In this document: piece by piece, positions 43,816-53,477 of the stretch
How the letters are laid out: each line of letters begins with the position of its first letter
Numbering within the stretch: position 1 is the stretch's first letter
Assembly (NCBI GenBank): GCA_963576475.1
Contig: OY754967.1
Location: forward strand, 27,611,095 to 27,675,094
Source: Molanna angustata
Taxonomy: Eukaryota; Arthropoda; Insecta; Trichoptera; Molannidae
Direction of reading: 5' to 3'
Length of the DNA: 64,000 bases
The notes under the pieces: model-generated
Told to the model about the DNA's origin: nothing
Databases searched by the model: none
The model's input: only the letters and a program-made list of their open reading frames with translations
Program-made: the position numbers and the translations under genes

Positions 43816-45092
43816 TATTTAATCTGTTCATTTTTCGATACAATGAATTTCAATCATAAATACGTCTCAAACGGATATTGCGGAAAATTCATTTAGTAAT
43901 AACATTCCTTGGTACATTTCAAGTATTGAAGTTTTGTTGTTTAAATTCAATACACATAATTAATATTCTGTTCATTGGGTAAATGATTTATTGGCCATAC
44001 TTAAATTTACAATGGTACAATTACGGATCAATTTTGTGACACGAGTGAAGTTTAATTAGTTCTAGTAATTAATTGATCGATACATTAATGAATTAATTGA
44101 CATGTGTGTTTATTTTATTAACATCTATTATATTATTATTTTTATAAAGATATACAAAAGCGTTTTATTGCGTAAGGCAAAGTGATTTTATTTTTAATGC
44201 TTTATTTTTGGATAACTTTTTTGTAAAACTTATTTCATTTATATTATTTTAAAACCAAGGGAACGATTCAAAAGAATACCGAATTCTCTACAAATAATGA
44301 ACATTGGCCAGTCACGTTTTCAACACGCATTTCTTGGAGCTATTTCGAGATTTGATATACAACTTTGGAGAACTTATTGTGATTTGGAGAAATTTTAGGT
44401 ATTCTTCAATTTAAAATGGCAAAAAAATAACAAATAAGGTTTAATATTTTTTTCCTAAACTCATGAATTTGATTAAGACTTAATTGATTGCATTTTTTTT
44501 ATAAAATAAAATGTGAATTTTAAAACTCAGCAATACTGATTCAGTATCATAATATACATATTATGAATTCTAAAAATATATAAAGAATCCATGTTTACAT
44601 GTTGGTAGGTACATCTATTTGTTATAATATCCGAATTGAACTAATCAACACAGAAACAAATTTATTTTCATATGAATTAGGATAAGCTAACTAATTGTTT
44701 CTATCCTTTTAAAAAAATATCTGCACCAATCACTATATAAAACTTAGTATGTGGATATTCTACACCTAGTATTATAGGTACAAGAAATTAAATAAATATT
44801 TTGATCAGTGATTAAATACAGAGTTCGAGGTATCAATTGTAACCAAATTGTCGAGTTTTTAACTTTTTATTTTAATTTTCGAAATACATAGGAAAATTAA
44901 TGTTTATCTTGAATCTTTACTCATTGTTTAAAACGGCCACCTTTGGCCCAGATAATGACAGTCTGGTGATGAACGCACCACACGCTGCACGAACGATGTT
45001 TTAGAGAACCAGAGCCCAATCTAGCTGAACTGACTGACGTGAAATATTTTTTTATTCTTTACAAGCGTAACTCGGCGAACTTTGTATAATTA
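43816..45092. other. AT-rich stretch, nothing certain
   Basis: No supported gene. At 44925-45040 the minus strand has a GC-richer segment with weak resemblance to a transposase C-terminus, judged too weak to call. Confidence 0.3.
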
Positions 45093-45104
45093 AAAATGGC
45101 CCCT

Positions 45105-45251
45105 TCCGTCCCTTCATTTCCTTCCGTCTCTTCATTTCCTTCCGTCCCTTCGGTGCCTCCCGTCCCTTCGGTGCCTCCCGTCCTTCGGTGCCTCCCGTCC
45201 CTTCGGTGCCTCCCGTCCTTCGGTGCCTCCCGTCCCTTCGGTGCCTCCCGT
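45105..45251 (+). repeat. Pyrimidine-rich minisatellite, 17/18-bp units
   Basis: Head-to-tail units of CCCGTCC(C)TTCGGTGCCT, about 6, preceded by three diverged units with TTCATTTCCTTCCGTC. It is strikingly C- and T-rich against the AT-rich background. Both strands stay open (Pro/Ser/Val-rich and Gly/Glu/Lys-rich products) simply because the repeat lacks stops. Confidence 0.9.
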
Positions 45252-45349
45252 CATAAATATATGTCGATATTCCAATGCAGATCATTTTACATATATTCCT
45301 TTTGTGAGATATTAAATAAATAAAACAGTATAGTTCAGTGTTCGCTTCA

Positions 45350-45445
45350 ATAGAATGCTACCAGGAACACCGGCGAAGAGCTGGAAAGACAGTTGGACCT
45401 CCTTCTCTCAGAATCGTCCACCTTCATAGGACAAATCCCAAAAAG
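45350..45445 (+). pseudogene. Scrap of LINE C-terminal tail
   Basis: TGCTACCAGGAACACCGGCG and AAGAGCTGGAAAGACAGTTG GACC read TPAKSWKDSWTSFS, similar to PAKRWSDSWTS at the right end of the window (63950-63985). Very short. Confidence 0.35.
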
Positions 45446-45657
45446 AATATGAGAATTTTCTTACATGAGTTTGTTTTGTTATTTCTTATATTTCTTCTTT
45501 GAGGAAACCTATTTTCAAATTATTTTTATAAACCATTGCAAAAATTATCAATAAAAGGTACTGCGTACCTACCCACCCCTATGTGTTACTTTTATGAATC
45601 AAAATTTGAATGTAAAATAGTCTATGAAGGTGGACACGATGAAGAGGAAGATATTCA

Positions 45658-46600
45658 ATTTTTTCCGATATTATTATAGTTGTTCCGTTATTCGGAGCGG
45701 AGACGAATCCAACAAATAAGAGATCATTCCATTGTAATTGGTTCAGCCGTTCTTGATTTTTAAATGGTGTAACTAACACGACAGTGTTTTATATAGATTG
45801 AACACTAAAAAAGCTTTGTAATAAAATACTAGTGAAATAAATCATACAACGTTTCTAAAATTTACGTTAGTAATGATGACACATTTTTGAAAGGTTGAGA
45901 ATGGCTCAAACTAAATAGCGAAAGGATCGATCATTAATCTTTTCAGTTAAAGGTATTCCACGGAAAGGGAAAATGAAATAAAATCCTCTATTTGAAATTT
46001 CCAATGAAAAGATCGTCGGATGTATATATTATGTAGGTAGGTACAACGAATCGATGGTTTCTTTTTGAATCTAAAGAAATTAATATATATTCATTTGCTT
46101 GTTTGTCAATGTACATTTATATACTCACAAATCATCACATGTGTTTGTGATGAACATGATGGGATGGAACAAGGTAATCAAATTAATTTTCTTTTTCTTA
46201 TAATGTTAACTATTTTTTTTTTCATAACAAATTTTACATATCAATAGAGACGAATTTGGAATGTTATAGGATAACCGGGAATTCAAGGCACCTAAAAGGA
46301 CTTCGATCTGTCAACGGCTGGTTTATGTGATCACTATGCGCTTGTGCAACGTTTACCAATTACCTATCAATCCAATTTTTGAATGTTTTAACTGTATATT
46401 TTAATCATGAAAATCTGTTCGATAGAAAATTAGCTGATAAACACCATCGCCATCTATGAAGTGAAGAATAATCTTTTGAGAAATTGGTTTGTAAAAAATG
46501 AAAGCAAAAGTCCTTATACATGAAGTGACAATGAATTATAAGTTTTTTCCAACTGTCGATTCGTTCATGAGAATTCAATTCTCTGAATGAATCGACATTA
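45658..46600 (+). repeat. Second copy of the ~1-kb duplicated segment
   Basis: Partner of 25976-26953, same orientation, ~98% identical by eye. It lacks the ~36-bp block present at 26138-26175. The left flanks of the two copies are unrelated, so the left boundary is at the TTTTTTCCGATA word. Includes the conserved core (46246-46370). Confidence 0.8.
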
Positions 46601-46804
46601 TCCAACTGTCGATTTGTTCAGGAGAACTTTGTTCTCTTAACATATCGACAATGTTTCAAGCCAGGATACACGAGAATTGTATGCAGAGGTCTACTTTTTT
46701 CACGGCTTTTCCAACTTTGAAGTCAAAAAACAACAACTTAGAGGCTTCGCAGCATATATGTTCCATACACGGATTTACTCAGTATTCGGAGAAGAACATT
46801 TCGT

Positions 46805-46892
<88 letters not shown>

Positions 46893-47577
46893 TTATAACT
46901 TTTGATCCGTTCAATTTACAGAGCCCAAATTTTCAGAATATATAAACAATTATAGACCTACAAAACTTTTTTACTCATAATTATTAATTTTTGTTTTAGT
47001 CAGGGGTTACCAACTTTTGAAATTTTGGTATATTTTTCCATATATCTCAGAAACCGTAAAAGTTAGAACGCTGAAAATTGGTATAAACATAGACAAATAC
47101 AAAATCTCAAATTTATTTCTTCAAAAAAATTCCAGGGTTTCTCAAACATTTTTTATTAAGAAAAATATTTTTTTTTATGATAAATTTATGAGTTTAACTG
47201 CCTATATTTCCAATTTTTTTAAAAATATCGAAAAAAGCCGAAACACCCCAACTAGATAATTTAATTTTCTATAAAAAATATTAACATTGTGTTAGCACTT
47301 CTCAAATTTTTATTTAACAATTTTTATAAAAATTGAATTTAGTGCTTCATACAATTTTTATGGCAGACATTGCTTCATACAATTTGTATGGTAGTCGCCT
47401 ACACACTATATAAGAAGACTTAATTGTTTGATACTAATCTCCAAACATACATACCTACATACCATCATGCTGTTTTCATATTCTGGGTAGGATCAAAGGA
47501 CTGACCTCCAAACTATCATATACTGACATACATACCTAGGTACATGCGTTGTATAGAAAACCAAATATTATCTTAAA
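46601..47577 (+). mobile_element. HLN copy D, 3'-truncated
   Basis: Starts TCCAACTGTCGATTTG at 46601 with an intact 5' palindrome. It has the longest TG microsatellite (46805-46892) and the usual body, but breaks off near 47577 (TATTATCTTAAACTAGTG), before the inner repeat and 3' hairpin. Sequence beyond belongs to another element. Confidence 0.65.
46805..46892 (+). repeat. (GT)n microsatellite
   Basis: About 88 bases of GT repeat, nearly pure, inside HLN copy D at the element's fixed microsatellite position. Long cysteine/valine frames across it are artefacts. Confidence 0.95.
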
Positions 47578-47689
47578 CTAGTGAATAAAAAATTATGCAC
47601 AAGCACAAAGGCTTATGGAGAGAAGATTTTATGGGAGCTGATAGAATCGAGAGATCTTACAACAGTAGTTGAATCTGGTATCATTGATT

Positions 47690-48150
47690 AGTTTTAATTT
47701 TAGACATGAGCGCCGCCTTTGATACAACAGGCCATGAAATTCTTCTTCAGCTTTTAGAACACGAATATGGAATCTGTGTTAATTTTCTAAAGTGGATGAC
47801 CTCATATATTTCAGGGAGACGCCAGTCGTGAGGGTTACTATTCTTCTTTATCGGTAATCGGAAATTTGGAGTGCCTCAGAGATCATTTCTTGGACTTATT
47901 TTGTTCATTCTGTATATTAAAAGACTTGACGACTTATTTCAGAATGAAGGCTTCGCTTCATTTGTTTATGCCGTTGACCGTCTGTTCTTTAAATTTTGTA
48001 ATCCCATACGCAAAGCTCGTCTGGAAGTGGAGACTGTTGAGTGCATTGAAAAAGTTGCTTCGTGGATGTCTTCTTATAAGATTAAACTTGACCCACTGAA
48101 GACAGCTTCACCACGGTGGCAGAACCTTATTGAAAGTGCGCCTATTTAGA
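47690..48150 (+). pseudogene. L2/CR1-like reverse transcriptase palm fragment
   Basis: RT motifs in order with frameshifts: LDMSAAFDTTGHEILLQLLE (motif A, catalytic Asp kept, 47700-47760), FLKWMTSYISGRRQS, a stop at about 47828, then FGVPQRSFLGLILFILYIKR (motif B, 47865-47925) and FASFVYAVDRL (47955-47990), where the usual A-D-D has become A-V-D at 47970-47978. After that, KKVASWM..YKIKL-like sequence continues. Loss of the catalytic Asp and the stops show a dead element. The S-A-A-F-D-T...G-V-P-Q order fits L2/CR1/Rex-type non-LTR elements. Confidence 0.7.
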
Positions 48151-48539
48151 TTAACGGAGAATCACTCGTGCTGTCTGCAAGTGTCAGATTCTTGGGTAAG
48201 TAAGTTGTGACAACTTACTCGGACAGTAAGTTGTCACTTGACCTTCAAATCGCGAAAACGGTCAGTTCATGTTTTTTTTTCATATAAAACAACTGAAAAC
48301 AATCGCCGAAGTTTACCCAAGAATGAAACAAAAACACTTACATATAATGAAATCCTTGGAATGTTCTTTCTCGGGCAATATCTTTTTATAAATAACTTAA
48401 ACTTATTAAGAACAGTTTTACTAGACTAATAATTATTCCAATAATCTAAATACATTCATAGTTTCTCGGCTAGATTACTGCAACGGCATATATGTTGGAT
48501 TACCAAAGTATCAACTCGATTGATTACAGATAGTGTTTA
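48151..48539 (+). pseudogene. Decayed middle of the same reverse transcriptase
   Basis: Short RT-like words survive: LSASVRFLG near 48168-48198 (post-palm motif), and RLDYCNGIYVGLPKYQL at 48470-48520. The rest has lost frame. A small inverted/direct GTAAGTTGTGACAAC word lies at 48195-48235. Confidence 0.45.
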
Positions 48540-48840
48540 ATGAAAAATGAAAAACGATGTCACATAACTCGACTAATAAACGAATTGCACTGGTTGAAGT
48601 GTCCAGAGCGAGTTCATTTCGAAATTTGTTTGACCGTGTTTAATGCTTTAAACAATCTAGCACCACAATACATTCAAGAGCTGTGTCAGAGAAAAGAGCT
48701 CTCTGGGAGGCATATCACATTCAGGTCGTCTGGATCACAGAGTAACAACTCCCTAAAGGTGTCGGACAGAGTTAACAAAGCGGCTTACTATGACCGATGC
48801 TCAGAATTCATCGTGAGTTCAATTCCCAGCAGAGGATAAA
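48540..48840 (+). pseudogene. L2/CR1-like ORF2 C-terminus
   Basis: A frame of ~99 codons: HITRLINELHWLKCPERVHF, EICLTVFNALNNLAPQYIQE, LCQRKELSGRHITFRSSGSQ, then SLKVSDRVNKAAYYDRCSEF. H-I-T-x-x-L-x-x-L-H-W-L...R-x-x-F-K/E-I...A-x-x-Y-I-x-E-L is the well-known C-terminal region of L2/CR1/Rex-type ORF2, following the RT fragment at 47690 in the right order. Ends by running into SINE-like sequence at about 48795. Confidence 0.75.
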
Positions 48841-48900
48841 TTTATTTCTAATGAGAATCTTGTATCTCTTGACTGGACACGGGAAACACTGGTTAGAAGT
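48795..48900 (+). repeat. SINE S1 fragment
   Basis: GTGAGTTCAATTCCCAGCAG (B box) then AGGATAAATTTATTTCTAAT and GAAACACTGGTTAGAAG match the head-to-middle part of S1 on the plus strand. Tail missing. Confidence 0.6.
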
Positions 48901-48929
48901 AACATTTACTGTACAATATATTTATAGGG

Positions 48930-49260
48930 ATATTACTAACTGACTGACCGATCGCCGTACACTTATAATATTCACGGTGTCACTCAAATTCATATATCGT
49001 CTCATATATGCTTGTCTGTTATTTAAACTTCTTATGTTATCTTCTTTCAAAATACCTTGTTCGTGTTCGCATGTTAGTGCCAATATTTTCTTCACCGGCC
49101 TAGGTATCTGTAATATATTGATGTTGCGCCTTACAACTGTCAATCAGTATATGTAGCTTAAAGGCATTATAAATTTTCAGCCGCTTTCTATTCATTTTTT
49201 CCATGTGGCCAAACCATCGCCGTGTTAAAACTCTAATTCTGTTAAAGTACTTTTTGAATT
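48930..49260 (-). pseudogene. LINE 3' fragment, GTATG-tail family, decayed
   Basis: Minus strand contains ILKEDNIRSLNNRQAYMRRY and MNLSDTVNI (48960-49060), plus FGHMEKMNRKRL-like words near 49185-49215, in the order seen at 36565. A foreign piece of ~100 bp seems to interrupt it at 49050-49150. Confidence 0.5.
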
Positions 49261-49789
49261 AGTATTCAAGTTTATTTAAAATATTTTTACGTGTGGGCCT
49301 TGCTATTTTTCTTTCGGCGGAAATTTTTCAATTAAAAAATTGCCGTAAATAAACATTTTAAATATTTGCGTTGAAGGAATGAATTCAGTTACGAATTGAC
49401 CAATATTTAGAGTTTGTGTTAATTCAAGAAAATATGAATTTTGGAGAAAAATATGCTTTTATAAAGCTGTCGGGCACACGTGTATCAAGAAAATTTCCCG
49501 TCTATTGAACGCTAAAAAAGGCTTTTAAATTTAACGAAGATATTATATCCTATTGATTTCTTCGACTAATGTTATGGTTTCGTTTTTTTCTGGTAAATTG
49601 AACCAATTAAATTCTCAAAGAGGTATGTATTGAAAAATAAAAAGTCCAGATATTTATCGCACACATAAACGGAGTTGAAAGATAAAATTATAAAGTTGGT
49701 TTTATTGATAATCAGATTTCATGAAAAGAATCGACGATGGAAGCATAAAGAAACCAATTTATTAATTTGAAAGTATTAAAATAATCGTC
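49261..49789. other. AT-rich stretch, nothing recognised
   Basis: No supported feature. Confidence 0.3.
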
Positions 49790-50150
49790 TCTTCTTCTTC
49801 TTCTTTGTCAGCCATCTCTCCACTGCTGGATGCAGGCCTCCTCCAATGAAATCCATCTCTCTCTTCCCTATGCTTCCCCCCGCCAACCCTTTCCCGCAAC
49901 CGGAATAATATCGACGACCCATCTTTTTCGTGGTCGCCCTACCGGTCTTTTATTTTCCCACGGTCTCCATTTTAGTATTCTGGGTGTCCACCTCTCAGTA
50001 CCCTGTCTTGCAACATGTCCTGCCAACTGCCATTTCAACTTTGCAACACGGTCTGCTATATCAACGACTTTTGTTTGGCGTCTGATTTCTTCATTTCTTA
50101 TTTTATCCCGGAGGCTCACTCCTAACATTTGCCGTTCCATAGCTCGTTGC
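49790..50150 (-). pseudogene. LINE ORF2 C-terminal fragment, GAA-tailed
   Basis: Minus-strand frame: MERQMLGVSLRDKIRNEEIR, RQTKVVDIADRVAKLKWQLA, GHVARQGTERWTPRILKWRP, VGRPRKRWVVDIIPVAGKGW, then a shifted end and the tail at 49790-49803 (TCTTCTTCTTCT on the plus strand). Close relative of 38062-38397; this copy starts at about the same residue, so only the terminal ~110 codons were copied. Confidence 0.7.
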
Positions 50151-50339
50151 GTACATTTCTCTTATTTGACCTAAAAACAAAAAGATTCTTCTTCTTCGCC
50201 CTCCCCTTTGATAACATATGACTACCATTGATAACATATTTCTATATGTTATTTGGAGTTTATTGATTTTGCGGAAGGACTCTGGCAATTAGGTTACAAA
50301 TTGGATGGACAGCGACCCCGGAGGCTATACACTTATCAG

Positions 50340-50764
50340 TAGTGTACGACCGAAGCTTCGGCTTCGGCTTCGGCCACCTTCGGCAAAAAAAAACACCTTC
50401 GGCCGAAGCCGAAGCTTTTTGTCAGCCGCTAAAAACAGTTAAAACTTGTAAAAACATGCGCGAACGTGACATGTGTAGCGGGTGTATAGATTCGGCCGGA
50501 CTATTGTCGCGTGCCGACTGTCGACAGAAACAAAATAAGAGTAGTTCTTTAATCGAATTTTTTTAGTAAAATCAAACGACTCAGGACCCTTGGCTCAGTA
50601 GTTAGATATCTAACCAACTAAGTCACGAAAGCAGATTATTTATTATTTTAATCGATTTTTTTAGTAAAATCAAACCTTCGGCTTCGGCTTCGGCCGAAGG
50701 TTATTAATATGGCCGAACAATCGGCTTCGGCTTCGGCCAAAATCTGACCTTCGGTCGGACACTA
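50340..50764. mobile_element. hAT-type MITE rich in CTTCGG hexamers
   Basis: 425 bp with ends TAGTGTACGACCGAAG and CTTCGGTCGGACACTA (one mismatch) and an 8-bp duplication CTTATCAG / CTTGTCAG (50332-50339, 50765-50772). Y-A-G-T-G start plus 8-bp duplication indicates hAT. Subterminal regions 50349-50418 and 50676-50750 are runs of CTTCGG/CCGAAG in both orientations, GC-rich and prone to hairpins. A short SINE lies inside. Confidence 0.8.
50579..50648 (-). repeat. SINE head fragment with long TSD inside the MITE
   Basis: Minus strand: GTGACTTAGTTGGTTAGATA (A box) and CTGAGCCAAGGGTCC, related to the head at 1018-1136 but lacking the B box. It lies between two ~27-base copies of TTTAATCGA.TTTTTTTAG then TAAAATCAAAC (50549-50578 and 50648-50675). 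Confidence 0.55.
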
Positions 50765-50772
50765 CTTGTCAG

Positions 50773-51639
50773 TGGATAGGTAGAATTTCGCAGTCTCCTA
50801 CCCCACTCAATTGGGAACGTTTCAGAAATTATAGCTCTATATTCATCCTCGGAGCGGCTGCTCATCGGACGAAACAAGGGACTACTATCAAGCATATTTC
50901 ATGTGGGGGCCTGCCAGTCATGGCGAGGGTCTTCCGTCCCAACAGGCGATTCAACAGCGAGCCTTCACCACACTTTTACAGTACTTTCAGTTCTTCGATT
51001 TCCAAGCCGTGCAATGCGGGCTGAATCCTCGCCGCGTGTGATGAGTTACCGTTTAGCGATACATTATGGCGTATGCCCTGATCTTCCATAGGTAAGAATT
51101 GAAGGGGGCAACGACGTGGAATGACCAATTAGAAAAATAATAACTGATAGCATTAGCCTCGAGAAAGGCAGAGGACAGACGCATCAGTAGTTTTGTCAAT
51201 ATAGCGCCATTTTTGTTTGTCCACGTCAAGTCAAATGGCTTTTCAAGATAAACACAACCCTCTGGAATGAAGAGCACAGAAGAAGATTTATTTAAACGAT
51301 TTTTAAATGCACATACACAGATAGAAAATATACAGATTGTTAAATCTGGATTCCGTTCGACAATTCAAGAATAAAGAATATATGTTTTTAATTGCATATA
51401 CAAAAATGAAATAATATTTTTGGCGCAGTTCAGGGGTGACATCTGTGCGAGACACCGTCACCTCATTTATAAGGACTGTTGATTCATTGTTTACAAATAA
51501 AGTAATTTCTCAATAGATGGCGTTACAAAAAAGGTTTCTTCGTTTTTTCATACATGGCAATAGTATAATTCCTTATTTTCAGGCGAATTGTTACACATTA
51601 TTTAAATATATAGAACTTTCAAAAATTACATTGATAAGA
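50773..51639. other. Mixed-composition stretch, no gene recognised
   Basis: 50820-51200 is less AT-rich than average and has short open frames on both strands, none with a recognised motif. Could be host sequence or an unrecognised element. Confidence 0.3.
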
Positions 51640-51651
51640 AGGTATAAGTGG

Positions 51652-51765
51652 TGAACGTTGCGCAAGCGCATAAAGTGATCACGTAATACAAGCCGATGAC
51701 AGGTCCTGCAGGTGCCTTGAGTTCCTGGTTCTTTTATAATATCCCAACTTCGTCTCTATTGAGAT
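51652..51765 (-). repeat. Conserved dispersed core, inverted
   Basis: GTGAACGTTGCGCAAGCGCA, AAGTGATCACGTAAT, GCCTTGAGTTCC and CGTCTCTATTGAGAT are the reverse complement, in reverse order, of the core at 31445 and 26600. Confidence 0.6.
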
Positions 51766-51892
51766 GTTGAAAAGTTTCTCAGTAAAAATATCAAAAATAA
51801 GGAATTATTTAGCTGAATTTTGGCTCGTAAATCTTTTTTTTCAGTAAATATTATACCAACGACTTTGTAATGTGAGACAAAATATAAATCTA

Positions 51893-51990
51893 TATATATA
51901 AAAATGGATGTACGTATATTTGTTTGTATGTGATCGATGGACTCCTAAACCGGCCATCCGTTTGCGATGAAACTTTGAGAATTTATTTAG
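51893..51990 (+). repeat. Dispersed-repeat start, TCTATATATATAAAAATG type
   Basis: TCTATATATATAAAAATGGA followed by GTTTGTATGTGATCGATGGACTCCTAAAC... in the pattern of a very common arthropod repeat start. Recognised by general pattern only; the other end was not found. Confidence 0.35.
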
Positions 51991-52035
51991 CTCATTATGC
52001 TTTTGCGTTATGATTTATTTATTTATTCTATATAC

Positions 52036-52300
52036 GATGTAACTACCAAATGTGGAAATGGGGAAAAAGGGATTCTCCAGAATGTGACTGTGGAGCAAGA
52101 AGCCAAACTATCCAGCATCTAGTAGAGGAGTGCCCGATACGGAGGTATGAAGGAGACTGGATGGACATCCATAGGGCGACTCCAGAAGCTGTGAAGTGGC
52201 TGGCCGAACGGGAGCCAAGAGTGTAGAAGGGAACTACTCAATGACGCAGCCAAAGGCGCAGGAAAAGCCGTAGCCATACAAAAAGTAAAGTAAGTATTTT
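52036..52300 (+). pseudogene. Non-LTR ORF2 zinc-knuckle C-terminus
   Basis: Frame reads YQMWKWGKRDSPECDCGARS, QTIQHLVEECPIRRYEGDWM, DIHRATPEAVKWLAEREPRV and stop near 52226. CDCG...QHLVEEC is the C-C-H-C knuckle of jockey/R1-type ORF2; D-I-H...T-P-x-A-x-x-W-L is the conserved ending. AAAGTAAAGTAAGTA at 52283-52298 is an AAGT-type tail. 5'-truncated. Confidence 0.7.
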
Positions 52301-52845
52301 GAAAAAAAAAAAGTTTGGAATTGGAATGAAACATTGTGGGTTAGTTCAACGCGCACACAAGAAGGTTTAAAAATTAAAATGTATTTTTATTTATTTTATA
52401 CTAGTGTAATATAAATAGGTATAGAAGAAATTTCGGCCAGCGAAATCCGTACCTATTATTAATTTGATCCTGGTTGCCGATTTAGTTTTGCAATTTATAT
52501 TAATTCAATACTTAATCATAATCTATTGGCCGTGAGAATGCTAAAGGAAGAAAAATTACTAACCAGCGTAGGCAGTAAATAATATTCAACACCAATTAAA
52601 TCGTAATTGGAATCTGTTCCCTCTTCCTGGATATACTTACCCCCATTTATTACGGTGATTTATTCATACGTATTTTTGGACATGTACAATAATCAAAATG
52701 TGAATAATATCCATACTTACATACACCTGCTTCTTTTCATTGTCCCTACGTATAAAAAAATATGAAATAAACAAAAAAATATAAACAAAACAAAATCATA
52801 TTCTCTTTGAAGATTATTTTGCTAACAGTTATATATATTTTATCC
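52301..52845. other. AT-rich stretch, nothing recognised
   Basis: No supported feature. Confidence 0.3.
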
Positions 52846-52960
52846 AACAGTCGATTTGTTCTAGAGATACGTGAGATTTGTATGCCAGAACCTTATTTTT
52901 CATGGTTTTTTCAACTTTCAAGTCAAAATTCAAAGAAAAAATAGACATGCTTAGAGATGA
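52846..52960 (+). repeat. HLN 5'-end fragment, decayed
   Basis: TATCCAACAGTCGATTTGTT, then ACGTGAGATTTGTATGCCAG and CATGGTTTTTTCAACTTTC match HLN positions just inside the 5' end. The palindrome is partly deleted and the rest of the element is missing. Confidence 0.55.
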
Positions 52961-53039
52961 AGATAGATATTTATAAAGTAAAATTTTGAATTCATAAGAA
53001 CGGCGTTTTAAGAATCATCCACATAACATCACTTCCTCA

Positions 53040-53330
53040 ACAATGCATTTCAGCCATAACCAGGTTCTATGAGCGATACGAGAAGATTAGACGGAACTGT
53101 GACACCGAGGGCAGCACAGCCAGAAGAAGATTTTGCTGAGATCACACAAACAGGATGGAGCGGTCCCGAACCCCATATATTGCGGACAACGACATCGCTT
53201 TTCCGGAAGTCCGCCAACAAGATTAAGGAACAGCTGGGCGTCGGCCTCCCAACAGTAACTTTCGGAGAAAGCAGATCCACGATATACACAAAGAGGAAGA
53301 AGAAGAGGCAATTTCGGTGATTTTGGAAGA
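53040..53330 (+). CDS. GC-rich orphan ORF of unknown function
   Basis: A block clearly richer in G and C than its surroundings. From ATG at 53069 a frame of 83 codons (MSDTRRLDGTVTPRAAQPEE at the start, a basic KRKKKR at the end) is hydrophilic; a second plus frame through the same block reads RNCDTEGSTARRR... with one stop. The minus strand is also open (53050-53385), so frame length alone proves little. It abuts a SINE S2 copy at 53318. Could be a fragment of a retrotransposon ORF1 or a host exon. No domain recognised. Confidence 0.25.
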
Positions 53331-53470
53331 GGTTAGTAATCCGGTGTTCGCAAGTTCGAATCCTGCCACGACAGATTTCGTTCACTTATAGTACAAGAAT
53401 TTATGCTTAGTTTAGGAAATATATGAGAATGTATATGTATGTAGGTACTTGTCAAAGATTTAATAATAAA
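53318..53470 (+). repeat. SINE S2 copy
   Basis: GGTTAGTAATCCGGTGTTCG, then CAAGTTCGAATCCTGCC (good B box), TTTCGTTCACTTATAGTACA, TTTATGCTTAG and GTATATGTATGTAGGTACTT with an (AATA)n end. Head is partly decayed. Confidence 0.65.
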
Positions 53471-53477
53471 AAAAAAT

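Noticed and set aside
44925..45040. Mariner/Tc1-like transposase C-terminus on the minus strand
   Set aside because: Only a loose resemblance in one frame with a stop; no DDE motif or inverted ends nearby.
45052..45323. Pro/Ser-rich and Gly/Glu/Lys-rich ORFs on both strands
   Set aside because: Both come from translating a 17/18-bp minisatellite; no start context or domain.
46651..46905. Long cysteine/valine open frames over the GT repeat
   Set aside because: They exist only because a dinucleotide repeat has no stops; the sequence is the HLN microsatellite.
49830..50174. Plus-strand ORF of 114 codons
   Set aside because: Antisense shadow of the minus-strand LINE fragment with recognisable motifs.
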